Positions 46,772 to 56,053 of a DNA stretch of 64,000 bases are shown here, in pieces. The notes beneath the pieces are model-generated. The model ran no database searches, was not told the origin of the DNA, and worked only from the letters and a program-made list of their open reading frames with translations. The number at the start of each line of letters is the position of its first letter. Within the stretch, counting starts at the first letter, position 1. The position numbers were made by a program, and so were the translations under genes. This stretch comes from Mesorhizobium sp. 113-3-3 (lineage in GTDB: Bacteria > Pseudomonadota > Alphaproteobacteria > Rhizobiales > Rhizobiaceae): the NCBI RefSeq assembly GCF_016756495.1, contig NZ_AP023243.1, forward strand, positions 1-64,000, given 5' to 3'.

Positions 46772-47911
46772 ATGAGCAGGAACGCGACATCGTCCGTCTC
46801 GCCGCCATCCGTCAGAACCTCCCGCCTTTTGTCATTTCCAATCGCCTCGGCAATGTGCCTCTGCGCAGCCGCATCGCTGCTGGCCGGCTGCCAGAAGCAG
46901 GAAGCGGCGGACAAGAAACTGCCGATCATGGTGCGCACCGAAACGGTGGCGATGGCCGACTATGCGCCGAGAACCTCGCTGACCGGGGTGATCGCGGCGC
47001 GCACGCTGAACAATCTGTCGTTCCGGGTTGGCGGCCGCATTGCCGAGCGGCTTGTCGATGTCGGCCAGCATGTCGACCAAGGCGCGGTGCTTGCCCGTAT
47101 CGATCCGCAGGAGCAGCAATCCGATCTGCGCTCCGCACAAGCCGATCTTGACGCAGCAAAAGCGCAGCTGACCCAGTCCGCCGCCGCCTTCGAGCGGCAG
47201 AAGACGCTGCTTGCCCAGGGCTTCACCACCAGACGCGACTATGACGCCGCAGACCAGGCGCTGAAGGTAGCGCAAGGCAGCGTCGATGCCGCGCAGAGCG
47301 CATTCGCCAACGCCCAGCAAAACCTGTCCTTCACCGAGCTCAAGGCGGGCGCGCCCGGCGTCATTACCGCCCGCCAGGTCGAAGCCGGTCAGGTGGTGCA
47401 GGCGGCACAGACCGTCTTCACGGTCGCCGAGGACGGTGACCGTGATGCGGTGTTCAACGTGCAGGAGACGCTGGTCGCCAAGACGCCGGCCTCGCCGGCG
47501 GTGACGATCACGTTGTTGTCCGACCCGCAGGTGAGGGCAACAGGCAAGGTGCGCGAAATCTCGCCGGCGGTCGACCAGGCCTCCGGCTCAATCCGGGTCA
47601 AGGTCGGCATTGCCGACACGCCAGCCGGCATGCCGCTGGGGGCAGCCGTCATCGGCTCGGTCAGCGCCAAGCCGGCGAAGGCGATCCTGCTGCCCTGGCA
47701 AGCGCTGACATCCAGCGCCGGCAAGCCGGCGGTCTGGATCGTCGATCCCTCGACCAAGGCGGTGACAACGGCGCCGGTCGAGGTGCTGGCCTTCGATTCG
47801 GGCACGGTCGTCATCGCCGGCGGACTGAATGAGGGCCAAAGCGTCGTGACCGCGGGCGGGCAGTTGCTCAGTCCTGGCCAGACGGTCGAAATATCGGGAG
47901 CGGGCCAATGA
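46772..47911 (+). CDS. RND efflux periplasmic adaptor lipoprotein (first)
   Basis: The 379-residue protein has a lipoprotein signal with lipobox SLLAGC (Cys40), a biotinyl-lipoyl segment (GRIAERLVDVGQHVDQGAVL), a coiled-coil hairpin (residues 110-170) and a beta-barrel domain. Such membrane-fusion proteins join an RND pump to an outer-membrane channel. The ATG at 46772 has a strong GGGGGAG site. It overlaps the second adaptor by four bases, and the pump follows, so the three are an operon. No TolC-like gene is present. Confidence 0.92.
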   Translation: MSRNATSSVSPPSVRTSRLLSFPIASAMCLCAAASLLAGCQKQEAADKKLPIMVRTETVAMADYAPRTSLTGVIAARTLNNLSFRVGGRIAERLVDVGQHVDQGAVLARIDPQEQQSDLRSAQADLDAAKAQLTQSAAAFERQKTLLAQGFTTRRDYDAADQALKVAQGSVDAAQSAFANAQQNLSFTELKAGAPGVITARQVEAGQVVQAAQTVFTVAEDGDRDAVFNVQETLVAKTPASPAVTITLLSDPQVRATGKVREISPAVDQASGSIRVKVGIADTPAGMPLGAAVIGSVSAKPAKAILLPWQALTSSAGKPAVWIVDPSTKAVTTAPVEVLAFDSGTVVIAGGLNEGQSVVTAGGQLLSPGQTVEISGAGQ

Positions 47912-48984
47912 ACCGGCTGCCGCACGTCATGCTTGGCCTGTTCGCCCTTGGCGCGCTCGCCGCCTGCTCGAAGTCGGAGCAAAAGCCGCCGGAGGTCATC
48001 CGGCCGGTGCTGTCGGTCGTGGTAGAGCCGCGCACCACGCAAACCTTCGGCTTTGCCGGCTCGGTCGAGCCGCAGGTCAGCGCCGACCTTGCCTTCCGCC
48101 TGCTTGGCCGTGTCGTCTCGCGCGACGTCAAGGTCGGCGATATCGTCAGCAAGGGCACGACGATCGCCGCGCTCGACCCGACCGCACTGGATCTGGCCGT
48201 CCAGGCCGCCCAGGCCGAGCTCTCCAATGCCGAGGCACAGTTCGCCAACGCGGCCGCCAGCGAGGAGCGCCAGCGCCAGCTGCTCGCCTCGGCCAACGCC
48301 ACGCAGGCCGTATTCGATGCCGCGCAGCAGGCACGCAAGGCCGCGGAAGCCAATGTCGAGCGAGCCAAGGCTGCGCTGGCCAAATCGCAGGAGCAGCTTG
48401 GCTATGCCAGGCTGTTCTCGGATTTCGATGGCGTCGTCACCGCGGTCGGCGCCGAGGTCGGGCAGACCGTCTCGGCCGGCCAGACGGTCGTCACCGTGGC
48501 GCGCTCGGACCTGCGAGAAGCCGTGGTCGATATTCCCGACCAGCTGACCGGCGATCTGACGGCCGGCACGCCGTTCCAGGTCATCCTGCAATCGCTGCCG
48601 ACGATCGAGACCCAGGCCAAGCTGCGCGAGATCGCGCCGCAGGCCGAAGGCTCGACGCGCACCCGGCGCGTCAAGCTGACGCTCATCGATCCGCCGCAGG
48701 CCTTCCGGCTCGGCTCGACGGTGACGGCGACCCGCATGACCAAGGTGGCGCCGACGATCGAACTGCCGATGTCGGCGCTGCTGGAAAAGAACGGTGCGGA
48801 CAAGGTGTGGATCGTCGACCCGCAGACATCGAGTGTGAGCACGAAAGAAATCAAGGTGGCTGCCAAGGGTGCCGCGACCTTCATCGTCGCCGAGGGACTG
48901 GAGGCCGGCATGCGCGTGGTCACGGCGGGCGTCCACAGCCTGAGCGAAGGCCAGAAGGTCAAAGTGCCGGAGGGTGGCGTCTGA
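47908..48984 (+). CDS. RND efflux periplasmic adaptor lipoprotein (second)
   Basis: The 358-residue protein is a second adaptor with lipobox ALAAC (Cys20), hairpin helices around residues 90-165 and the segment LFSDFDGVVTAVGAEVGQTV of the lipoyl domain. It is only distantly similar to the first adaptor. Two adaptors before one pump is known from TriAB-TriC and may give a hetero-hexamer. It overlaps both neighbours by four bases (ATGA). Confidence 0.92.
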   Translation: MNRLPHVMLGLFALGALAACSKSEQKPPEVIRPVLSVVVEPRTTQTFGFAGSVEPQVSADLAFRLLGRVVSRDVKVGDIVSKGTTIAALDPTALDLAVQAAQAELSNAEAQFANAAASEERQRQLLASANATQAVFDAAQQARKAAEANVERAKAALAKSQEQLGYARLFSDFDGVVTAVGAEVGQTVSAGQTVVTVARSDLREAVVDIPDQLTGDLTAGTPFQVILQSLPTIETQAKLREIAPQAEGSTRTRRVKLTLIDPPQAFRLGSTVTATRMTKVAPTIELPMSALLEKNGADKVWIVDPQTSSVSTKEIKVAAKGAATFIVAEGLEAGMRVVTAGVHSLSEGQKVKVPEGGV

Positions 48985-51900
48985 TGAAGGGCTTCAATCT
49001 CTCCGACTGGGCGCTCAGCCACCGCTCCATGGTCTGGTATTTCATGCTGGTCTTCGTGGTGGCCGGCATCTTCTCCTACCTCAATCTCGGTCGTGAGGAA
49101 GACCCCAACTTCACCATCAAGACGATGATCATCCAGGCCAACTGGCCGGGCGCGTCGGTCAAGGAGACGGTGCAGCAAGTAACCGACCGCATCGAGAAGA
49201 AGCTCGAGGAACTCGACAGCCTCGACTATACCAAGTCCGTCACCACGGCCGGCCAGACCGTCATCTTCGTCAACCTGAAGGACACCACCAAAGCGCGCGA
49301 TGTCGTGCCGAACTGGCTTCAGGTGCGCAACATGGTCAACGACATCAGGGCGCAGTTTCCGCAAGGCGTGCAGGGGCCGTTCTTCAATGACCGTTTCGGC
49401 GACGTCTACGGCAACATCTACGCCTTCACCTCGGACGGGCTGACGCCGCGCCAATTGCGCGATTATGTCGAGGATGTCCGCACCAAGATCCTGACCGTGC
49501 CGAATGCCGGCAAGGTCGATCTCGTCGGCGCACAGGACGAAGCCATCTATCTCGAATTCTCGACGCGCCAGATCGCCGCCCTTGGCCTCAACCAGCAGGC
49601 GATCGTGGCAAGCCTGCAGGCGCAGAACGCGATCACGCCGTCCGGTGTCATCCAGTCCGGCCCCGAACGCATCAGCGTGCGCGTCGGCGGCCAGTTCACC
49701 TCCGAGGACAGCCTTCGCGCCATCAACCTGCGCGTCAACGACCGCTTCTTTCGGCTGAGCGACGTGGCGACGATCACGCGCGGCTATGCCGATCCGCCGA
49801 CGGCGCTGTTCCGCTTCAACGGCCAGGACGCGATCGGGCTCGCCATCGGCATGAAGCCGAACGCCAATCTGCTGCAGTTCGGCGAGGCGCTGCATGAGGA
49901 GATGAACAAGGTGCTGGCCGACCTGCCGGTCGGCGTCGGCGTGCATCTGGTGGCCGACCAGCCGGTCATCGTCGAGGAGGCCGTCTCGGGCTTTACCCGC
50001 GCCCTGTTCGAGGCGGTGGCCATCGTGCTCGCGGTGTCGTTCATCAGCCTCGGCATGCGCGCCGGCTTCGTCGTCGCGCTGTCGATCCCGCTGGTGCTGG
50101 CCATCACCTTCACGGTCATGGCCTATCTCGGCATTTCGCTGCAGCGCATTTCGCTCGGCGCGCTGATCATCGCGCTCGGCCTTTTGGTCGATGACGCCAT
50201 GATCGCCGTCGAGATGATGGTGGCGCGGCTGGAGGTCGGCGACAACCTGCGCAAGGCGGCGACCTATGTCTACACCTCGACCGCCTTTCCGATGCTGACC
50301 GGCACGCTGGTGACCGTCGCCGGCTTCATCCCGATTGGCCTCAACTCGAGTGCCGCCGGTGAATACACCTTCACGCTGTTCGTCGTCATCGCCGTGTCGC
50401 TTCTGGTGTCATGGATCGTGGCGGTGCTGTTCGCGCCGCTGCTCGGCGTCACCATTCTGCCGGCGACGATGAAGACCAAGCACCACGACCAGCCGGGACG
50501 CTTCACTTCGTTGTTCCGGCGCGTGCTTGTCGGCTCGGTGCGTCACCACTGGCTGACGATCATCGCCACGGTGCTGTTGTTTGCCGCCTCGATCGCCGGC
50601 TTCGGCCTCGTCCAGCAGCAGTTCTTCCCGCCCTCCGACCGACCCGAGCTGATCGTCGACTGGAACCTGCCGCAGAATTCCTCGATCGCCGAGACGCGCG
50701 ACCAGATGCAGCGCTTCGAGCAGCGGGCGCTGGTCGGCAATCCCGACATCGACCATTTCTCGTCCTATATCGGCCAGGGCGCGGTGCGCTTCGTGCTGGC
50801 CTACGACGTGCAGCCGGCCAACCCCTATTTCGGCCAGACAGTGATCGTCACCAAGAGCCTCGAGGCGCGCAACCGGGTCAAGCCGGCGCTGGAGAAGCTG
50901 TTGCGCGAGGAGTTCGTCGGCACCGACGCCTTCGTCAAATTGCTCGAGCTCGGACCGCCCGTCGGCCGTCCGGTGCAGTACCGTGTCAGCGGTCCCGATA
51001 TCCAGACCGTGCGCGAACTGGCACAGCAATTCGCCGGCGTGATCTCGGCCAATCCGAAGCTGGCGGCACCCACTTTCGATTGGAACGAACCGCAGCGCGT
51101 GCTGCGGGTCGACGTGCTGCAGGACAAGGCGCGCCAGCTCGGGATCACCTCTTCCGATATCGCCAGCGCGCTCAACAGCACGGTCGGGGGCGCCACCATC
51201 ACGCAGGTGCGCGACGCCACCTATCTGATCAATGTCGTGGCGCGCTCACGCGACGCCGAACGCGGCTCGATCGGGACGCTGCAGAACATGCAGCTGCCGA
51301 CCAGCACCGGCGAGGCCATCCCGCTCGCGGCGGTAGCCAACTTCCGCTACGAGCTCGAGCAGCCCACGGTGTGGCGGCGCGACCGCATCCCGACGATCAC
51401 CGTGCGCGCCGGGCTGGTCGGCGACACGCTGCCGGCCACCGTGGTCAACGAGTTGAAGCCATCGGTCGATGCCTTCATCGCCAAGCTGCCGCCGGGCTAT
51501 TCGGTCGCGACCGCCGGCTCGGTCGAGGAAAGCGCCAAGAGCCAGGGTCCGATAGCGGCCGTGGTGCCTCTGATGCTTTTCGTCATGGCCACCATCCTGA
51601 TGATCCAGTTGCAGAGCTTCCAGCGCCTGTTCCTGGTGGTGGCGGTGGCGCCGCTCGGGCTGATCGGCGTGGTGGCTGCCCTGGTGCCGAGCAGGGCGCC
51701 GCTCGGCTTCGTCGCCATCCTCGGCGTGCTGGCGCTGATCGGCATCCTGATCCGCAACTCGGTCATCCTGATCGTGCAGATCGAAGACCTCGTCGCCGAG
51801 GGCAAGGACCGCTGGGCGGCCGTCATCGAGGCCACGGAACATCGCATGCGGCCGATCGCGCTGACCGCGGCCGCGGCGAGCCTGGCACTCATCCCGATCG

Positions 51901-52082
51901 CGCGCGAAGTGTTCTGGGGACCGATGGCCTACGCCATGATGGGCGGTATCATCGCCGGTACGGCGATCACGCTGCTGTTCCTGCCGGCGCTTTATGTGAC
52001 GTGGTTCCGGATCAAGGAGCCGAAGCAAGGGGACAAATCAACCGCTCCGGAGAACGGCGAACTGGCGCAAAGTTCGACTTAA
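48984..52082 (+). CDS. RND-family efflux transporter permease
   Basis: The 1032-residue pump has twelve membrane helices and two large periplasmic loops, starting with a cytoplasmic end and TM1 (SMVWYFMLVFVVAGIFSYL). The proton-relay acidic pair is in GLLVDDAMIAVEMMVAR, TM4, near residue 410. The sequence GREEDPNFTIKTMIIQANWP is typical of the HAE1 group. The ATG at 48984 overlaps the second adaptor stop; the longer in-frame extension is not real. Substrates are unknown. Confidence 0.93.
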   Translation: MKGFNLSDWALSHRSMVWYFMLVFVVAGIFSYLNLGREEDPNFTIKTMIIQANWPGASVKETVQQVTDRIEKKLEELDSLDYTKSVTTAGQTVIFVNLKDTTKARDVVPNWLQVRNMVNDIRAQFPQGVQGPFFNDRFGDVYGNIYAFTSDGLTPRQLRDYVEDVRTKILTVPNAGKVDLVGAQDEAIYLEFSTRQIAALGLNQQAIVASLQAQNAITPSGVIQSGPERISVRVGGQFTSEDSLRAINLRVNDRFFRLSDVATITRGYADPPTALFRFNGQDAIGLAIGMKPNANLLQFGEALHEEMNKVLADLPVGVGVHLVADQPVIVEEAVSGFTRALFEAVAIVLAVSFISLGMRAGFVVALSIPLVLAITFTVMAYLGISLQRISLGALIIALGLLVDDAMIAVEMMVARLEVGDNLRKAATYVYTSTAFPMLTGTLVTVAGFIPIGLNSSAAGEYTFTLFVVIAVSLLVSWIVAVLFAPLLGVTILPATMKTKHHDQPGRFTSLFRRVLVGSVRHHWLTIIATVLLFAASIAGFGLVQQQFFPPSDRPELIVDWNLPQNSSIAETRDQMQRFEQRALVGNPDIDHFSSYIGQGAVRFVLAYDVQPANPYFGQTVIVTKSLEARNRVKPALEKLLREEFVGTDAFVKLLELGPPVGRPVQYRVSGPDIQTVRELAQQFAGVISANPKLAAPTFDWNEPQRVLRVDVLQDKARQLGITSSDIASALNSTVGGATITQVRDATYLINVVARSRDAERGSIGTLQNMQLPTSTGEAIPLAAVANFRYELEQPTVWRRDRIPTITVRAGLVGDTLPATVVNELKPSVDAFIAKLPPGYSVATAGSVEESAKSQGPIAAVVPLMLFVMATILMIQLQSFQRLFLVVAVAPLGLIGVVAALVPSRAPLGFVAILGVLALIGILIRNSVILIVQIEDLVAEGKDRWAAVIEATEHRMRPIALTAAAASLALIPIAREVFWGPMAYAMMGGIIAGTAITLLFLPALYVTWFRIKEPKQGDKSTAPENGELAQSST

Positions 52083-52094
52083 GACCCTGCCGTA

Positions 52095-52433
52095 TCACTC
52101 GTTATCGTTGGAGGGTACAGGGAGCGATTTGGCGCGCTGCCACGGCGACGATTTGGAAGTACGCCAAGCATGCCAACCTTTTGGCAAATCAGCCAATTCC
52201 AGGATGCTCTCATCCCTCTGAAGCACATTTTGGAGGCTGACGAGCATTATCTCGCGTTCATCGCGATTTTGCGTGTCGCTGCTGTGAAATTGCCAACTGC
52301 CGCCTTCATCATTGCAGACATCGTCGTCGTCAGCTTCATGCACGACGTATGCGATCCAGTCGTCAGATTTGAATATGCTCCTGTCCGATAGCACCGCGAC
52401 GTTGGGTGGATCTGCAAACTTCCATTCCACCAT
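52095..52433 (-). CDS. Small DUF2185-like protein (Imm33-like), orphan
   Basis: The 112-residue protein (MVEWKFADPPNVAVLSDRSI at the start) has the pattern DDWIAYVVHEAD, GSWQFHSSD and DESILELADLPKGWHAWR, which resembles DUF2185, a family that includes immunity-like proteins; the match is from memory. A short acidic insertion DDDDVCNDEG lies in the middle. GC content is visibly lower than in the flanking genes. It converges on the RND gene with a 12-bp gap and lies 44 bp downstream of the ABC gene on the same strand. Function is unknown. Confidence 0.7.
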   Translation of the reverse strand: MVEWKFADPPNVAVLSDRSIFKSDDWIAYVVHEADDDDVCNDEGGSWQFHSSDTQNRDEREIMLVSLQNVLQRDESILELADLPKGWHAWRTSKSSPWQRAKSLPVPSNDNE

Positions 52434-52477
52434 GGAATTCCCCGAAGACGGTTGGTCTGTGCACAGGAAGAACAAAC

Positions 52478-53227
52478 TCAGGCGGTTCTCACAAACCCCT
52501 CGCTCGCCCTGAGCAGATTGCGCGTATAGTCCTCCGTCACGCGGTGCGCGACAAGTTGCGCCGCCGTGAGATTCTCCACCGCCTGGCCGCTTTGCATCAC
52601 CATCAGCCGCTCGCACATATGGGTGATGATGGCGAGGTCGTGGCTGACCATCAGGAAGGTCAGCTTGCGCCGCCGGCGGACCTCTTCCAGCAGGTTGAGC
52701 ACTTCGGCCTGCACGGAGGCATCGAGCGCGGAGGTCGGCTCGTCGAGCAGCAGGATGGACGGCTCGAGGATGAGCGCACGTGCGATCGCCACGCGCTGGC
52801 GTTGGCCGCCCGACAATTGGTGCGCATAGCGGAAGCGGAAACCGTTGCCGAGGCCGACTTCGTCGAGCGCGCGTTCGATGCGCTTTTCGCCGTCGGCAAA
52901 GCCGTGGATGGCAAGCGGCTCCTGCAGCAGGCGGTCGACGGTCTGGCGCGGGTGCAGCGAGCCATACGGATCCTGGAAGACCATCTGCACTTCGCGGTAA
53001 AAGGCCTTGTCGCGGCGCGCGCCAAGCGTCTTGCCATTGACGGTGATGCTGCCCGAAGCGACCGGCGCAAGGCCGGCGATCGCCCTGAGCAGCGTCGATT
53101 TGCCGGAACCGCTCTCGCCGACCAGGCCGAAGGACTCGCCTGACCTGACCTCGAGGCTGACGCCTTTCAGCGCGCGAAACCGGTCGAAGATCACTTCCAG
53201 CCCGTCGATGGTGATCGCAGCCGTCAT
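52478..53227 (-). CDS. Peptide-type ABC transporter ATP-binding protein (DppF-like)
   Basis: The 249-residue ATPase has Walker A VGESGSGKSTLLRAIAG, Q-loop FQDPYGSLHPRQ, signature HQLSGGQRQRVAIARAL and Walker B ILLLDEPTSALDAS. It starts with an ATG overlapping the previous ATPase stop by four bases. The upstream in-frame start at 53236 is rejected for that reason. It is the last gene of the five-gene transporter and pairs with the next ATPase, as in oligopeptide/dipeptide importers. Confidence 0.95.
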   Translation of the reverse strand: MTAAITIDGLEVIFDRFRALKGVSLEVRSGESFGLVGESGSGKSTLLRAIAGLAPVASGSITVNGKTLGARRDKAFYREVQMVFQDPYGSLHPRQTVDRLLQEPLAIHGFADGEKRIERALDEVGLGNGFRFRYAHQLSGGQRQRVAIARALILEPSILLLDEPTSALDASVQAEVLNLLEEVRRRRKLTFLMVSHDLAIITHMCERLMVMQSGQAVENLTAAQLVAHRVTEDYTRNLLRASEGFVRTA

Positions 53228-54060
53228 GCAGCCCACTCCGGCTTGCGGTCGAGCACCGGCAGCGGGTGGCGCTCGAAGCCGATCCTGGGCATGCAGTTGA
53301 GCAGGCCGCGCGTGTAGGGATGCTGGGCCTGGCCGAGTTCGGAGGCCTTGAGCTGCTCGACCACCTTGCCGGCATACATGACGATGACGCGGTCGCAGAA
53401 GGACGACACCAGGCGCAGATCATGCGAAATGAAGATCAGCCCCATGCCACGATCGCTGACCAATTTATCGAGGATGCCGAGCACGTCGAGCTGCACGGTG
53501 ACGTCGAGCGCCGAAGTCGGTTCGTCGGCGATCATCATTTCCGGCCCGGCGATCAGCATCATGGCGATCATGGCGCGCTGGCCCATGCCGCCGGACACTT
53601 CGTGCGGATGCAGGTCGAAGACGCGTTTGGGATCGCGGATCTGCACCGCCTCCAGCATGGCCAGCGCCCGTTCGCGCGCCTCGGCCTTGGAGACCTTTTC
53701 ATGCGTGCGCAAAGTCTCGACGATCTGGCGGCCGATGCTCATCACCGGGTCGAGCGAATATTTCGGATCCTGCAGGATCATGGCGATGCGGTTACCCCGC
53801 AGCGCCCGACGCTGGCGTGGCGAGATGCCGAGCAGGTCGATGCCGTCGAAAGCCAATTTCTTCGCCGATATCCTGGCCTGCGGGGGCGTCAGGCCCATAA
53901 TGGCGCGGCCGGTCTGCGACTTGCCCGAGCCGGACTCGCCGACAATGCCGAGGCGTTCGCGGCCGAGCGTAAAGGAAACGCCGCGCACGGCCTGGACCAA
54001 GCCGGTGCGGGTCGGAAAATCGACCCGAAGATCGTCGACTTCAAGCAGCGTGCCGCTCAT
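53224..54060 (-). CDS. Peptide-type ABC transporter ATP-binding protein (DppD-like)
   Basis: The 278-residue ATPase has Walker A VGESGSGKSQTGRAIMG, Q-loop LQDPKYSLDPVMS, signature VSGGMGQRAMIAMML, Walker B MMIADEPTSALD and the C-terminal region QHPYTRGLLNCMP typical of the oligopeptide/dipeptide group. The signature is slightly unusual (SGGMGQR). It overlaps both neighbours by four bases. It forms the ATPase pair with the gene downstream. Confidence 0.95.
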   Translation of the reverse strand: MSGTLLEVDDLRVDFPTRTGLVQAVRGVSFTLGRERLGIVGESGSGKSQTGRAIMGLTPPQARISAKKLAFDGIDLLGISPRQRRALRGNRIAMILQDPKYSLDPVMSIGRQIVETLRTHEKVSKAEARERALAMLEAVQIRDPKRVFDLHPHEVSGGMGQRAMIAMMLIAGPEMMIADEPTSALDVTVQLDVLGILDKLVSDRGMGLIFISHDLRLVSSFCDRVIVMYAGKVVEQLKASELGQAQHPYTRGLLNCMPRIGFERHPLPVLDRKPEWAA

Positions 54061-54977
54061 TGGTCACCGCTCCGGGGATCAAGCGCGTCGCGCAGGCCAT
54101 CGCCAAGCAGATTGAAGCCCAGGCTGACGATGAGGATGGCGAAGCCTGGGGCGCCGGCGACCCACCATTGATCGAGGATGAAGCGGCGGCCGGACGCGAT
54201 CATCGTGCCCCATTCGGGTAACGGCGGCTGCGCGCCGAGGCCGAGGAAACCGAGGCCTGCGGCGGTGAGGATGATGCCGGCCATGTCGAGCGTCACGCGC
54301 ACGATCAGCGAGGAGATGCAGAGCGGCATGATGTGGCGCAGCACGATGCGGAAGGGCGAAGCGCCCATCAGCTGCACCGCCTTGATGTAATCGGAATTGC
54401 GCACCGTCAGCGTTTCCGCGCGGGCTATTCGCGCATAGGGCGGCCAGGAGGTGATGGCGATGGCAAGCACGGCATTCTCGATCCCCGGGCCGAGCGCCGC
54501 GACGAAGGCCAGCGCCAGAACCAGCTTCGGGAAGGCGAGGAAGATATCCGTGATGCGCATCAGTATGGCATCGGTCCAGCCGCCGGCGTAACCGGCAACG
54601 GTGCCGACCAGCAAGCCGATGGGCGCGGCGATGATGGCGACCAGGATGACGACATAGAGCGTCCAGCGCGAGCCGTAGAGGATGCGCGACAGGATATCGC
54701 GGCCGAGGTCGTCGGTGCCGAACCAATGCTCGGCGCTCGGCGCCAGTAGCCGCGCGTTCTTCAGGTCGCCGAATGTCGGCGAATAGGGCGCCAGCACGCC
54801 GGCGAGCGCGGCAATGACCAGCAAGGCGATGATGATCAGCAGGCCGACAAAAGCCAGCCGGTTGGCGGAAAAGCGCCGCCACGCGACATAGGCACGGCCA
54901 AGCCTTGCCTGCATGCGCGAGGCCGGCCGCTCGCTGAGCAGCCAGTCTCGACGGCTCTGGATGGTGTCTGTGCTCAT
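54057..54977 (-). CDS. Peptide-type ABC transporter permease (DppC-like)
   Basis: The 306-residue permease has a long cytoplasmic N-terminus and about six membrane segments, with the extra N-terminal domain containing HWFGTDDLGRDILSRILYGS, the DppC/OppC signature. The EAA-type loop is RAETLTVRNSDYIKAVQLMG near residue 210. The ATG at 54977 overlaps the upstream permease stop and is preferred; the longer open frame is not. Confidence 0.95.
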   Translation of the reverse strand: MSTDTIQSRRDWLLSERPASRMQARLGRAYVAWRRFSANRLAFVGLLIIIALLVIAALAGVLAPYSPTFGDLKNARLLAPSAEHWFGTDDLGRDILSRILYGSRWTLYVVILVAIIAAPIGLLVGTVAGYAGGWTDAILMRITDIFLAFPKLVLALAFVAALGPGIENAVLAIAITSWPPYARIARAETLTVRNSDYIKAVQLMGASPFRIVLRHIMPLCISSLIVRVTLDMAGIILTAAGLGFLGLGAQPPLPEWGTMIASGRRFILDQWWVAGAPGFAILIVSLGFNLLGDGLRDALDPRSGDQ

Positions 54978-56035
54978 CCTGTCTTCGTCCTCGGATCGAG
55001 CACGCGGTAGAGAAGATCGGACAGAAGGTTGATGCCGATGAAAACCGAGCCGATGACGATGGTGCCGCCGAGCACGGCGTTCATGTCGGCATTCTGCAGC
55101 GAATTGGTGATGTAGAGGCCGATGCCCGGCCAGGAGAAGACGGTCTCGGTCAGCACCGAGCCTTCGAGCAGCCCGGCATAGGAAAGCGCGATCACCGTGA
55201 CCATCGGCACCGCTGCATTGCGCAGCGCATGGCCCCAGATGATGCGGGTTTCCGACAGGCCCTTGGCGCGCGCGGCGACGATGTATTCCTGTGCCAGTTC
55301 GTTGAGCATGAACGAGCGCGTCATGCGGCTGATATAGGCGAGCGAGAAATAGCCGAGCAGCGAGGCAGGCAGGATGATGTGGCGGAAGGCATCCCAGAAG
55401 ACATCCCACTGCCCCTGCATCGCCGAATCGAGAAGGTAGAATCCAGTGATCGGCGTGAAGGTGTATTCGTAGACGACGTCGAGGCGGGCCGGAAAAGCCA
55501 CCCATTGCAGCTTGGCATAGAACAGAACGAGACCAAGCAGGCCGAGCCAGAAGATCGGCACGGAATAGCCGATCAGGCCGATGACGCGCACGATCTGGTC
55601 GATGATGCTGCCGCGTCTGACCGCGGCCAGCACGCCGAGCGGCACGCCGAACAGCGCGCCAATCAGCGTCCCCAGTGTCGCCAGTTCCGTGGTCGCCGGA
55701 AGCGCGCGGCGAATGTCGGTCATGACCGGGTTGGTGGTCAGCACCGAGGTGCCGAAATCACCGCTCAGGGCATTTTTCACATAGATGTAGAACTGCTCGA
55801 TCAGCGGCAGGTCGAGGCCCATCTCGCGGCGCGTGCGCTCCACCACATTGGCCGGCGCCCGGTCGCCGAGCACCGCCAGCACCGGATCGATCGGGATGAC
55901 GCGGCCGATGAAGAAGGTGACCGCGAGAAGACCAAGATAGGTCGTCACCGCGATGACCAGGAAACGGCCAATCGCCGACGCAATAGCGACGGCGCGGGCG
56001 CCACCGCGCCCGCTCTCGTTTTCAACCGCGCTCAT
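54974..56035 (-). CDS. Peptide-type ABC transporter permease (DppB-like)
   Basis: The 353-residue permease has six membrane segments and the DppB-like features: a large periplasmic part with RREMGLDLPLIEQFYIYVKN and the EAA loop ELAQEYIVAARAKGLSETRI near residue 255, followed by SVLTETVFSWPGIGLYI. It overlaps the next permease by four bases and follows the substrate-binding gene by 18 bp. Solute type (dipeptide, oligopeptide or other) is inferred from the family. Confidence 0.95.
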   Translation of the reverse strand: MSAVENESGRGGARAVAIASAIGRFLVIAVTTYLGLLAVTFFIGRVIPIDPVLAVLGDRAPANVVERTRREMGLDLPLIEQFYIYVKNALSGDFGTSVLTTNPVMTDIRRALPATTELATLGTLIGALFGVPLGVLAAVRRGSIIDQIVRVIGLIGYSVPIFWLGLLGLVLFYAKLQWVAFPARLDVVYEYTFTPITGFYLLDSAMQGQWDVFWDAFRHIILPASLLGYFSLAYISRMTRSFMLNELAQEYIVAARAKGLSETRIIWGHALRNAAVPMVTVIALSYAGLLEGSVLTETVFSWPGIGLYITNSLQNADMNAVLGGTIVIGSVFIGINLLSDLLYRVLDPRTKTG

Positions 56036-56053
56036 GCGGCGCGTCCGCGGGCG

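Noticed and set aside
52434..53423. Minus-strand frame from 52095 extended to 53423 as one long protein
   Set aside because: Its upper part is a shadow of the ABC ATPase gene at 52478-53227. Only the part starting at the ATG at 52433 looks like a real small gene.
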